Source of the DNA: Bradyrhizobium sp. 186
Lineage (GTDB): Bacteria > Pseudomonadota > Alphaproteobacteria > Rhizobiales > Xanthobacteraceae
NCBI RefSeq assembly: GCF_023101685.1
Contig: NZ_CP082164.1
Span: 2,728,001 to 2,792,000, forward strand
Length of the DNA stretch: 64,000 bases
Direction of reading: 5' to 3'
In this document: piece by piece, positions 35,075 through 43,473 of the stretch
Position numbering within the stretch: position 1 is the first letter of the stretch
Layout of the letters: the number at the start of each line of letters is the position of its first letter
The notes under the pieces: model-generated
Database searches by the model: none
Seen by the model: the letters and a program-made list of their open reading frames with translations, nothing else
What the model was told of the DNA's origin: nothing
Made by a program: the position numbers and the translations under genes

Positions 35075-36742
35075 ATGACTGAGATGGTAGCGACAGCCAG
35101 GACACGTCCGTCCCGCAACGTGATCTGGGCCGGCGCCGCGGCGCTGGTTCTGGTCATTGCCGTCGCGCTCGGTTGGCGCTCCAGCCTGGTGCCCGAGCCG
35201 GTAATGGAGATGCTGTCCTACGTCACGTCGTCATTCCTGCTCGACGGCGCGCTGACGGCGATCGAGATCGCGGCGCTCGCGATGCTCGGCGGCATCGTCC
35301 TCGGCCTGCTGCTGGCGCTGATGCGGCTGTCCACGCTGGCGCCGGTACGCGGCGCGGCGTGGTGCTACATCTGGTTCATCCGTGGCACGCCCATCATCCT
35401 CCAACTGGTGTTTCTCTACGACGCCCTGCCGGTCGTCGGCATCCGGCTCGACAGCTTCACCACCGCAGTGGTCGGCTTCATGCTCAACGAGGCCGCGTTC
35501 TGCGCCGAGATCATCCGCGGCGGCATCCTTTCGGTGGACCGCAAGCAGAACCTCGCCGCTGCCTCGTTCGGCATGGGGCCGTTCCTGACGCTCCGCCGCA
35601 TCATCCTGCCGCAGGCCATGCGCGCGATCCTGCCGGGCATGGCCAACCAGACCATCTCCATGATCAAGGGCACCTCGATCGCCTCGGTGATCTTCGTCAA
35701 TGAGCTAACCTTCCGCTCGCAGCAGATCGTCGGCCAGAATTTTAAGTTCTTCACGGTGTTCGCCGCGGCCGGAATCATCTACCTCATCATGACCAGCGCG
35801 GTGGCGGCGGCGCAGTATTTTCTCGAAAAGAATTATAGCGCCGATGCCGAGCGCAAGCCAAAGATTATTGTCGCCCCCCCGACCCGCGGCGCGGCGCCGG
35901 TGTCGCCGACGGCGTGGATGGACACCCTCAATGCCAGCCAGGCGGTGGGCGCGGCAGCCGATGCGCCGTTCGTGGTCTGCCGCAACGTGCAGAAATCCTA
36001 CGGCAGTCGGGAGATCCTTGGCGGCCTCGATCTCACTGTGAAACGCGGCGAGGTGGTGGTGCTGATGGGGCCGAGCGGCTCCGGCAAGAGCACGCTGCTG
36101 CGCCTGGTCAACCATCTCGAAGCGCTCGACTGGGGCGAGATCACCGTCGACGGCAACTATGTCGGCTATGCCAAGGGCGTCGGCGATCGCCTGGTGCCGA
36201 CCCGCAATCTCGCCAAGGCCCGCGCCGATGCGCGCATCGGCATGGTGTTTCAGCACTTCAACCTGTTCGATCACCTGACGGCGCTGGAGAACATCATCGA
36301 GGCGCCGATCCGCGTCTACGGCGAGGATCCCGACAAGATGCGCGCGCTGGGCATGAGCCTGCTCAACGCCGTAGGCCTGTCGACCCATGCCGATCACTTT
36401 CCGCACCGTCTGTCTGGCGGCCAGCAGCAGCGCGTGGCGATTGCGCGCGCGCTGGCGATCTCGCCGCGCCTGATGCTGTTCGATGAGCCGACCTCGGCGC
36501 TCGATCCCGAACTGGTTGGCGAGGTTCTTGCGGTGATACGCCGCCTCGCCGAAGCCGGCATGACCATGATCGTGGTGACCCACGAGGTCCGCTTCGCCCG
36601 CGACGTCGCGGACCGTGTGGTGTTCATGGACGAAGGCCGCGTCATCGAGCAGGGCCCGCCCGAAGAAATTCTAGATCACCCGAAAAACGAACGCACCCAG
36701 CGATTCCTCAGAATGGTCGAACAAACGGAAACGGAAACATGA
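35075..36742 (+). CDS. Fused ABC transporter: HisM-type permease plus GlnQ-type ATPase in one chain
   Basis: A 555-residue fusion. Residues 1-265 are an amino-acid ABC permease with an N-terminal helix, about five further helices and the EAA loop ([27 protein letters not shown]). A linker rich in Ala and Pro leads to a full ATPase from about residue 295: Walker [11 protein letters not shown]-loop [15 protein letters not shown], signature LSGGQQQR, Walker [15 protein letters not shown], switch His in VTHEVRFA. In most polar amino acid transporters these are separate proteins. Here two identical chains could form the whole importer, fed by the binding protein two genes upstream. Overlaps the next gene by 4 bases. 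Confidence 0.9.
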   Translation: MTEMVATARTRPSRNVIWAGAAALVLVIAVALGWRSSLVPEPVMEMLSYVTSSFLLDGALTAIEIAALAMLGGIVLGLLLALMRLSTLAPVRGAAWCYIWFIRGTPIILQLVFLYDALPVVGIRLDSFTTAVVGFMLNEAAFCAEIIRGGILSVDRKQNLAAASFGMGPFLTLRRIILPQAMRAILPGMANQTISMIKGTSIASVIFVNELTFRSQQIVGQNFKFFTVFAAAGIIYLIMTSAVAAAQYFLEKNYSADAERKPKIIVAPPTRGAAPVSPTAWMDTLNASQAVGAAADAPFVVCRNVQKSYGSREILGGLDLTVKRGEVVVLMGPSGSGKSTLLRLVNHLEALDWGEITVDGNYVGYAKGVGDRLVPTRNLAKARADARIGMVFQHFNLFDHLTALENIIEAPIRVYGEDPDKMRALGMSLLNAVGLSTHADHFPHRLSGGQQQRVAIARALAISPRLMLFDEPTSALDPELVGEVLAVIRRLAEAGMTMIVVTHEVRFARDVADRVVFMDEGRVIEQGPPEEILDHPKNERTQRFLRMVEQTETET

Positions 36743-37872
36743 AGGCTGCAGTCAAGGATTTCGTCCAGCTCGAAAGGCTGGCGCAACAGATGGATGCCCG
36801 CGGCCTCAACGCCATCGTGGCGCGGGCCGGCATCAACTTCACGTATCTCGCCGGCTTCGCCTATCCCGGCACGCTGGCGCGCCACCTCGACCTCGCAGAT
36901 TCGCCGCGCGGCGTTTACCTCATCTGGCCGCGAATCGGTGAACCGCGCATCGTCGTCAATGCCATCGCCGAGGGATTGGCGCGCCGCGACTCCTTCGTCG
37001 AGCACTTCGATGTCTACGAAGGCTACACCGAGCCGCCGATCGAGAAGCTGGCGTCGGTCATCGCCGCGATGGGGCTTGCCGAGTCGAATGTCGGCTTCGA
37101 GACCAATTTCATCAGCGCTGCCGACTGGGAGACGCTGCACACGCGCCTGCCGAAGATGCAGATGACCAATTCCACCGAAATGATGGATGTGGTGCGCGCG
37201 GTGAAGACGCCCAGCGAGCTGGCCTATCTGAAGCGCGGCGCCGACATGCTGGACGATGCGTTTCTCGCCTGCTTCCCGCTGGTGCGGCCGGGCATGCGCG
37301 AGCGCGACCTGCATGCGGCGCTGGTGGGTTATTGCTTGTCGCACGGCTCGGAATTCACCCACGGCATTCTCAACTCCGAGCGCAACACCATCCAGTATGC
37401 CGGCGAGAGTGATTTTGCGTTTGCCGCGGGCGATGCAATCCGCACTGACTACGTGGCCTACATGCAGGGCTATGCCGGACACCAGTCGCGCTGCGCCGTG
37501 GTGGGCAAGCCCTCGGCCGAACAGACCCGCCAGTACACAGTGATCCGTGACATCTACCGCGCCGCCAACGACCGGTTGCTCCCGGGCAAGACCGCCGCCG
37601 AGATCTATCAATTCGTGGTGGAGAAGTTCGAGGCGGCCGGCATGGCCTACAAGTCAATGCTGGCGGGGCACAGCGTCGGCGCGTGGTGGCACCAGCAGGA
37701 GCCGGTGATCGCGCGCGGCAATCCGCGCGTGCTGGAGGAGGGCATGGTGATCGCCATGGAGCCCCATGTGAACCACTGGCACATCCAGGACATGTTCGTG
37801 ATTCGCGCCGATGGTCCGGAGCTAATCTCCGACAAATTCCCTACCGACGAGATTTTCGCTTGCGGCCTTTAA
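36739..37872 (+). CDS. M24-family (Xaa-Pro peptidase/creatinase-like) protein with substituted metal ligands
   Basis: A 377-residue two-domain protein: an N-terminal creatinase-like domain ([22 protein letters not shown]) and a C-terminal pita-bread domain. Of the five metal ligands in M24 peptidases, Asp237 (AIRTDYVAY), His311 ([15 protein letters not shown]) and Glu341 (MVIAMEPHV) are kept. The second Asp position reads GHQSR (His248) and the last Glu is Gln350 (HIQDMFVI). This pattern suggests a creatinase-like hydrolase or lyase working without a dinuclear metal site rather than a peptidase. Translationally coupled to the ABC gene (ATGA); last gene of the operon. Confidence 0.85.
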   Translation: MKAAVKDFVQLERLAQQMDARGLNAIVARAGINFTYLAGFAYPGTLARHLDLADSPRGVYLIWPRIGEPRIVVNAIAEGLARRDSFVEHFDVYEGYTEPPIEKLASVIAAMGLAESNVGFETNFISAADWETLHTRLPKMQMTNSTEMMDVVRAVKTPSELAYLKRGADMLDDAFLACFPLVRPGMRERDLHAALVGYCLSHGSEFTHGILNSERNTIQYAGESDFAFAAGDAIRTDYVAYMQGYAGHQSRCAVVGKPSAEQTRQYTVIRDIYRAANDRLLPGKTAAEIYQFVVEKFEAAGMAYKSMLAGHSVGAWWHQQEPVIARGNPRVLEEGMVIAMEPHVNHWHIQDMFVIRADGPELISDKFPTDEIFACGL

Positions 37873-37959
37873 CGGGCCGACCGGCAACAAATATCCAACT
37901 TGGGGCGAACTCATCGAGAGCTCGCTTTACTTTCTCTATCTTAGCCCGAGAAGCAGGCG

Positions 37960-38446
37960 CGCTCGATCAAATACCAGCTCACGACTGCAAAGCTGCCGCT
38001 CGCCAAAGACCTCAACGACTTCGACTTCACCGGCACGCCAGTCAATGGAACGCTCATTCGAGATCTGGCCGGAGGGGCGTTCGTTGCGAAGCAGCGCAAC
38101 GTTTTGGTCATCGACGGTACCGGGACCGGCAAGAGCCACCTTGCCATCGCGATCGCGCGGGCCTGCATCCGAAACGGCACGCGGAAGGTTCTTCAACGTT
38201 GTGGATCTCGTCAATCGGTTTGAAAGCGAATCCCGCCAGCGCCTCGCCGATTATCCGGCCCGTCTCGGCTTCATCGTTCTAGACGAGCTTGGTTGCCTGC
38301 CGTTTGCCAAGCCGGCGGTCAGCTGCTGTTCTAGCTTGTCAGTCGCCTCTACGAGCGCACCTCGATCATCATTACCTCCAACCTTGACCTACCATTGCGA
38401 AATCATAAACCGGCAGCGAAAGCTGGCGCTTCAAGGCCGCGCCTAA
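37960..38446 (+). pseudogene. istB: IstB (IS21-family ATP-binding helper) remnant
   Basis: Recognisable IstB blocks in two frames: KYQLTTAKLPLAKDLNDFDF, the Walker A region IDGTGTGKSHLAIAIARACI, then (shifted) RFFNVVDLVNRFESESRQRL, FIVLDELGCLPFAKPA with the Walker B Asp-Glu, and a damaged LYERTSIIITSNLDL region. The C-terminal third is deleted. The partner transposase gene istA was not found beside it. A fossil of an IS21-type element. Confidence 0.75.
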
Positions 38447-38500
38447 TACCACCGATCAGATCACCCGCGCTCGCCTGGCTCCGCGTCTGTCGGCTTCGCT

Positions 38501-38644
38501 CAGCCGAGCGCTGGACAATCATGATCGCGGATACGCCAAGGCGAAGGATCCGTTTCTGCTGAGTCTGCATTTCACCGCGCCGCATTGGCCATGGGAGGGG
38601 CCAAATGGCGACGGTTCGGTTCTCCCTTATCTAAATATTGTCTG
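38501..38644 (+). pseudogene. Sulfatase (arylsulfatase-type) internal fragment
   Basis: Encodes LDNHDRGYAKAKDPFLLSL, then HFTAPHWPWEGPNGDG and a stop soon after. The PFLLSLHFTAPHWPW segment is characteristic of the middle of arylsulfatases. No N-terminal Cys/Ser active-site part or C-terminal part is present nearby. It lies directly against the IstB remnant, so it is probably a gene piece left by rearrangement. Confidence 0.5.
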
Positions 38645-38686
38645 ACCGCTGTGCAGATCATGAGTGATACACGAGGAGCTGATGAC

Positions 38687-38764
38687 ATGAGCGATCGTGA
38701 TAAATGGATCAGCTATTCGCACTGGGGCATGCTTAAACTGGAACGAAAATCCTCGCTGCGATGA
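38687..38764 (+). CDS. Possible 25-residue peptide
   Basis: A short frame (MSDRDKWISYSHWGMLKLER) with a strong GAGGAG ribosome site about 9 bases upstream. It is too short for a family match and could equally be the start of a truncated gene. Confidence 0.2.
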   Translation: MSDRDKWISYSHWGMLKLERKSSLR

Positions 38765-38823
38765 GGCCCAGGCGCTCGATACTATCGCAACGGTCGAACT
38801 GATCTAGCCAGACAATTCACACT

Positions 38824-39147
38824 TTGACTGCAGTTACCAGCAAACACGATATGCCGGAGGTCAATGCCTGTGCGCCAAAGAAGTGGTCTGCATTGATCAA
38901 GCCTTCGCTGCTGCTGGAGGCTTCCAGCCACACGGCAATGGGCGTTGCCGTCGGTCTCGCCTTCGCGTTTCTCTTAACTCACATCACTACGTTGGGCATC
39001 ACAACCTTGATCAACTATAGCCCAGCTCCAGATGCCGTTATGCTGATGTTCGTGGGCACATGCGGGATAAGCGTCAGCATCGGAGCGACCCTGCCGGGTT
39101 TAGCAATCACGTTGACTGAAGATCCTGATACCACGCGGCGCGAATAG
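38824..39147 (+). CDS. Small membrane protein of unknown function
   Basis: 107 residues from a TTG start (or about 98 from the ATG at 38851). Two or three hydrophobic helices are visible: TAMGVAVGLAFAFLLTHI, then DAVMLMFVGTCGISVSIGATLPGLAITL. A hydrophilic N-terminus (KHDMPEVNACAPKKW) precedes them. No family was recognised; the look is of an inner-membrane protein. Ribosome sites are weak for both starts. Confidence 0.5.
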   Translation: MTAVTSKHDMPEVNACAPKKWSALIKPSLLLEASSHTAMGVAVGLAFAFLLTHITTLGITTLINYSPAPDAVMLMFVGTCGISVSIGATLPGLAITLTEDPDTTRRE

Positions 39148-39263
39148 CCCCTTTGCGCAGAAACGGCCGCTCACCAAGGCCTCTATCTTTTCGGTCAGAC
39201 AATAAAGGACAGTGCGGCCAGCGCACCACGTAACAACAGGGATAATTAGTCGGATAAATTGCA

Positions 39264-39506
39264 ATGCGTTCTGTCTTGGCATTATGCCTTTTGATCGCTC
39301 TCTGTGCTTCGGCGAACGCCGCAGCAGGAGGGCATCGTGCCAAATCGCGACATGTCATCGTTCGTCGCAGCCAGGCTGTGATCCCAAGCTACATCACTCC
39401 GGGTCGGGTGCGGATCTATCGCGACGACTCCGTTCCTGGTGGTCTGCGCACCGACCACGACGACCCTCCTGCCTATGACGATCCATCCAAGTTTGGCGGC
39501 GGCTGA
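39264..39506 (+). CDS. Small exported protein
   Basis: 80 residues with a clear Sec signal (MRSVLALCLLIALCASANAAA). A basic stretch (HRAKSRHVIVRRSQ) follows, then a Tyr/Asp/Pro-rich tail (RIYRDDSVPGGLRTDHDDPP). Small exported proteins of this layout are common in Bradyrhizobium-like genomes. Function unknown, probably periplasmic. Confidence 0.6.
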   Translation: MRSVLALCLLIALCASANAAAGGHRAKSRHVIVRRSQAVIPSYITPGRVRIYRDDSVPGGLRTDHDDPPAYDDPSKFGGG

Positions 39507-39666
39507 TCTGCGGCGACCGCGCCGAAGTTCTCGCGCAACATGGCGCAAAGCTGACATCGGTTCGTTTGTTATAAGCAATCATACAATGGAGTCCCGGACT
39601 GCCACAACCAACGTCAGCAGTTTCATGAGCCATGGCAGCTTGGGCAAACGCCTGTTGAGTCCCGCG

Positions 39667-41205
39667 TCAGAGTCGCGAGCTCTGCCGGTAGAACGGCTCG
39701 TGTTTCGCGGGATCGACATAGCCGGTGTAGAAGTTCTTCACATGCGGCAGCAGCGCCTTGGAGAGATTGCGCCTTTCGACCTCATCATCGCTCAGCGCGT
39801 GCTGCAGCTCGTCATGCAGTGTCTTGAGCGCGTTCTCGCGATCGACCCGCGTGAAGCGGCCATTGTCGTAGATCACTTCGCCGTTGCACATGACGGTGCG
39901 CACGCCGTCGGTCTTGGCGCGCTGAATCACCGCGTCGAGCATCGGCATCTCCTCATCGAGATACGGATAGGAAATCTGCTTCCAGTCGATCAGGGAGAGA
40001 TCGGCGGCTTTGCCTTCCGCGATCGTCCCGATCTGTTCGCCAAATCCAGTGGTCCTTGCGCCGCCGATGCTCGCCATCCGGAACACCTGCGCCATGGTGG
40101 GAACCTCGTCGCCGATGCCGGGCACACGATGGGCGCGCAGCACCAGCCGCATCTCCTGAAGCATGTCGCGGTCGTCGTTAATGCCGGCTTCGTCGAGACC
40201 GATCGCGGTGTTGATCCCTTCGGCCTCGAAGTGGTTGAGCGCCGCGATGCCGGAGCGAAGCCGGAAATTGGAGGAGCAGTTGTGACACACACAAGCGCCG
40301 GCCTCCGCTATGCGCGCGATGTCCCTTTCGCTGAGCCAGACGCCGTGGCCCAGCGTCATGTGCGGGCCGAGCATATCGAAGCGGTCGATGTATTCGACTG
40401 CGGTGCAGCCACCGCGCGACCAGGCATATTCCTTCTGCATCGAGGTCTCGAGCAGGTGCATGTGCATCGGCACCTGGTATTTCTTTGAGGTCTGCGACAG
40501 CACGGTCAGCGCCTTGTCGGAGCACCAGTGCAGGTTCGCGGGCGCAAGCTGGATCTTCACCCGCGGCTTGTTGTTGTGGCGGGCGTACATTGATTCGAAC
40601 ATGCCGATCGCGTCGTCGAGACCGAGCTTGAAACGCTCGAACCAGCGCTTCATCGGTCCCTGCAGCTCCTTCGGCAGGCTCGCGACAAACGCATCGTCGG
40701 CCTGATAAACCAGTCGGTTCTGATCGCGCACCGCGTAGCAGTAGGACACCCGCATGCCGATATCCTCGTAGGCGCGGACGACCTGTTCGGCCTTGGCTTC
40801 CACCTCACTGAGCGTGCCCGGCATCCAGCCGTGGATGTGCTGCACCGTGGTGATGCCGGACGCGATCATCTCGAACGCCGAATAGAGCGTGTCGAGATAG
40901 ATGTTGAGATTGCGCGTCACCATGCGGGTGATGAACCACAATTCCAGCGGCATGTCGGGCGAGCCCAGCTGCACCGGGGTCAGTCCGACGTGATGGTGAC
41001 CGTTGACGAAGCCCGGCAGCATGATCTCGTCGCCGCTGCCAATCACGGCCGTGTTCGGATAGCGCTTGCGCAGGTCCGCGTAGGTGCCGACGGCGGCGAT
41101 GACGCCGTCCTCCTGCAGCACGGCGCCGTCGTCGATCTGTTGCCAAGTCTGGCGATCCAGCGCCTGCGCGATGATGGCACGGCTGCGAATGAGGGAGGTG
41201 GACAT
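39667..41205 (-). CDS. Amidohydrolase of the cytosine deaminase/TRZ-ATZ type
   Basis: A 512-residue metal-dependent hydrolase. The metal HxH is in LPGFVNGHHHVGLTPV. Further His residues lie in VPMHMHLLETSMQKEY and LGHGVWLSERD, and the catalytic Asp region reads GLDEAGINDDRDML. This group removes amino, chloro or ring amide groups from heterocycles (cytosine, triazines, hydantoin-like rings, adenosine derivatives). It is the last gene of an operon with a NitT/TauT-type ABC transporter, which in relatives imports pyrimidine-like, thiamine-precursor or sulfonate compounds. The substrate itself is not readable from sequence. Confidence 0.88.
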   Translation of the reverse strand: MSTSLIRSRAIIAQALDRQTWQQIDDGAVLQEDGVIAAVGTYADLRKRYPNTAVIGSGDEIMLPGFVNGHHHVGLTPVQLGSPDMPLELWFITRMVTRNLNIYLDTLYSAFEMIASGITTVQHIHGWMPGTLSEVEAKAEQVVRAYEDIGMRVSYCYAVRDQNRLVYQADDAFVASLPKELQGPMKRWFERFKLGLDDAIGMFESMYARHNNKPRVKIQLAPANLHWCSDKALTVLSQTSKKYQVPMHMHLLETSMQKEYAWSRGGCTAVEYIDRFDMLGPHMTLGHGVWLSERDIARIAEAGACVCHNCSSNFRLRSGIAALNHFEAEGINTAIGLDEAGINDDRDMLQEMRLVLRAHRVPGIGDEVPTMAQVFRMASIGGARTTGFGEQIGTIAEGKAADLSLIDWKQISYPYLDEEMPMLDAVIQRAKTDGVRTVMCNGEVIYDNGRFTRVDRENALKTLHDELQHALSDDEVERRNLSKALLPHVKNFYTGYVDPAKHEPFYRQSSRL

Positions 41206-41250
41206 GGCGGTGCTCCGGATTTGACGCGGGCGACGTGCGGGATGGGGCTT

Positions 41251-41285
41251 GGTCAGGTCGTCTTGGTCAGGTCGTCTTGGTCAGG
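41251..41285. repeat. 14-bp tandem repeat, 2.5 copies
   Basis: GGTCAGGTCGTCTT occurs at 41251-41264 and 41265-41278, followed by GGTCAGG. It spans the 3' end of the ABC ATPase gene, so the stop codon lies inside the last partial copy, and reaches into the short gap before the amidohydrolase gene. Slippage here would alter the gap or the ATPase tail. Confidence 0.8.
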
Positions 41286-42108
41286 CGGTGGCGGCAAGCG
41301 CTTCCTGCTCAGCGAAGGCGCGATCGACCTCGTCACGCATCAGCTCGGTCAGTTGCCGGCGCAGCCGTTCGGCTTCGGAGGAAAACGGATCCCGCGGGCG
41401 CGGAATATCGACCGGCACGATCGTCTTGATGCGACCTGGACGTGACGTGAACACTACGACCCGATCTGCGAGCGCCACTGCCTCATCGATGTGATGGGTG
41501 ACGAACAGAACCGACGCGCCGCTGTCGCGCCAGACGTCGAGCAGGAAATCCTGCATCTTGGCCCGCGTCTGCACGTCGAGCGCCGCAAACGGCTCATCCA
41601 TCAAGAGCACCTTGGGCCGCATCGCCAGCGCGCGAGCGACGGCCACGCGCTGGCGCATGCCGCCGGACAGTTCGTCGGGCCGCTTATCGATCGCCTCGGT
41701 CAGGCCGACGCGGGCGAGCACCTCGCGCGCCGCGGTCCTGCGGGCCCCAGCGCTGTCGCCGCGGATAGAGAGGCCGAAGCTCGCATTCTGCCCCACGGTG
41801 AGCCATGGAAACAGCGAGGTCTCCTGGAAAATCAGGCTGCGCTCGGGCGACGGACCGGCGACGCGATCCCCGAACGACCAGACCTCGCCGCCGGATTCCC
41901 GTTCCAGGCCGGCGATCAGATAGAGCAGAGTGCTCTTGCCGCAGCCGGAGGGACCCAGCAGGACGATGAACTCGCCGGGCGTCACGTCGAGGTCCACGTC
42001 GCGCAATGCGACATGCGCCCGCTTGGTGCCTTCCGCCCACACCTTGCTGACGTTGCGGCAGACCACGGCGTCCTGGGATGAGATCGGCTTGAACGGCTTA
42101 GAGACCAC
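41281..42108 (-). CDS. NitT/TauT-type ABC transporter ATP-binding protein
   Basis: 275 residues with all ATPase motifs: Walker [15 protein letters not shown]-loop FQETSLFPWLTV, signature LSGGMRQRVAVARAL, Walker B VLLMDEPFAALDVQTR, switch His in VTHHIDEAVAL. It belongs to the SsuB/TauB/NrtD-like group. Its start overlaps the permease stop by 11 bases. Together with the permease it would power uptake for the downstream amidohydrolase pathway, but the binding-protein gene of the set is destroyed. Confidence 0.92.
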   Translation of the reverse strand: MVSKPFKPISSQDAVVCRNVSKVWAEGTKRAHVALRDVDLDVTPGEFIVLLGPSGCGKSTLLYLIAGLERESGGEVWSFGDRVAGPSPERSLIFQETSLFPWLTVGQNASFGLSIRGDSAGARRTAAREVLARVGLTEAIDKRPDELSGGMRQRVAVARALAMRPKVLLMDEPFAALDVQTRAKMQDFLLDVWRDSGASVLFVTHHIDEAVALADRVVVFTSRPGRIKTIVPVDIPRPRDPFSSEAERLRRQLTELMRDEVDRAFAEQEALAATA

Positions 42109-43045
42109 GCAGCACCCCCGTCGTCTCGGGCACCCAATACAGGATCTTTCGTTGCAGCAGCCGCATCAGCGAGTCGGAACAGAAACCGAGCAGACCGATG
42201 AGCGCGATGGTGAAGAACACCAGCGAGGGATTGAAGGTGTTGCGCGCCAGCATGATCACCTGCCCGAGGCCATATCCGACGCCCGTGGATTCGGCGACCA
42301 GCACCACCATCCAGGCACCGAACATATTGAGACGCAGGACCATCAGCAGGCCCGGCAGGATCGCCGGCACGATGACCCGGCTGTAGATCTGCCATTTTGA
42401 CGCGCCCATGGTGCGCGCGACATTGATCAGGTTGCGATTGACGCCGTCGATCTGGCTGACGGTGGCCAGCACCATGTGGAAGAACAGCGCGACCACGACC
42501 ATGAAGATGGCCGGCGCGTTGCCGATGCCGAACACGAAGATCGCGACCGGAAGCCAAGCGATCGGCGACACCGGCGACAGCAGCGTGATGGTCGGCAGGG
42601 CGAGCTTCTCCACCACGAGAAAATACCGCACCGCCACGCCGATGCTGATCGACAGGGCCGACGCAATCAGCAATCCCGCGAACACCCGCGCCGCCGACGC
42701 CAGCACGGTGATCACGAGCGCCATGCCGGCGGATGGACCGGTGTTGAGGCCGACTCCGATCTGCCAGCGTTGCGCCGTATTGAAGAACTTGGCCTGCTCG
42801 GGGAAGTTGCCGAGAAAGATATGAGGCGGCGGCAGCAGTTTCGGGTCCGTGACCCCGCACAGCCAGAGCAGTTCCCAGATCCCGGCGAACAGGCCGACCG
42901 ACATCAGCGCCCAGCCGATGCGCGGGGCGGCGCGGATGACCGCCTCCGGCAGCACGAATCGGCGAGGCCGCTGCGACGCATTGGCGCCGGCTATGCCAGC
43001 TACTCCTTCCGGTGGGTGAGCGACGTCGGTCACCGGTCCGCTCAT
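42098..43045 (-). CDS. NitT/TauT-type ABC transporter permease
   Basis: 315 residues with about six or seven hydrophobic helices and the binding-protein-dependent transport signature around NLINVARTMGASKWQIYSRVIVPAILPGL (EAA loop). It resembles SsuC/TauC permeases. The start at 43045 overlaps the binding-protein stop by ATGA, which favours it over an ATG four codons upstream. Because of this coupling, loss of translation of the upstream gene may lower its expression. Confidence 0.9.
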   Translation of the reverse strand: MSGPVTDVAHPPEGVAGIAGANASQRPRRFVLPEAVIRAAPRIGWALMSVGLFAGIWELLWLCGVTDPKLLPPPHIFLGNFPEQAKFFNTAQRWQIGVGLNTGPSAGMALVITVLASAARVFAGLLIASALSISIGVAVRYFLVVEKLALPTITLLSPVSPIAWLPVAIFVFGIGNAPAIFMVVVALFFHMVLATVSQIDGVNRNLINVARTMGASKWQIYSRVIVPAILPGLLMVLRLNMFGAWMVVLVAESTGVGYGLGQVIMLARNTFNPSLVFFTIALIGLLGFCSDSLMRLLQRKILYWVPETTGVLRGL

Positions 43046-43468
43046 CCCGACTTGCATTTGAGACTAGCGTAGAGTTCCTTGTTCTCGGCGATGACCTGTT
43101 CGAGCAGGGTCCAGTCGATCGCGTCACGGCCGGGCTTATTCTTGATGTAACCCATCTCCACCAGCGAGTCGGTGCGGTCGAGGATGAACTGGGTCTGGCT
43201 GCGTGCGTCGACCACCGCCGGCTGTTTGCCCATCGCGATTCTGGCGTTCTCCATCGAGGTCTTGTAATAGGCGCCGACCAATTGGGTGAGAGTTTCCTCC
43301 GGTTTCGTTTCGGCCATCGCCTGCGCCTTCATCATGCCTTTGATGAGGGCCTTGAGTCCGGCGGGATTCTGCTTGATCAGGTCGGAGCGGCACGCCAGCA
43401 CGCAGTCGGTATAGCCCTTGCCATAGATGTCGGTGCCGTCGGTGAGCTTGTGCGAGCCCTTGACGTCG
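43042..43468 (-). pseudogene. NMT1/SsuA-type binding protein, 3' part, split off by the IS element
   Basis: Encodes the C-terminal lobe: NDVKGSHKLTDGTDIYGKGY, TDCVLACRSDLIKQNPAGLKALIKG, and ends KELYASLKCKSG. It continues exactly the protein begun at 46041: EPYGTALLN on one side of the IS joins NDVKGSH on this side. No native start remains; the ATG at 43506 lies inside the IS end. The product would be half a binding protein without signal peptide. Confidence 0.85.
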
Positions 43469-43473
43469 TTTAG

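Noticed and set aside
33148..35157. 669-residue minus-strand frame, the longest in the region
   Set aside because: It is the complement of the binding-protein and M20 genes; histidine/arginine/aspartate-rich without motifs. A known artefact of high-GC codon bias.
41251..41285. 14-bp tandem repeat considered as an operator or attachment site
   Set aside because: It is direct, not inverted, and lies across the end of a coding gene; simple slippage duplication explains it.
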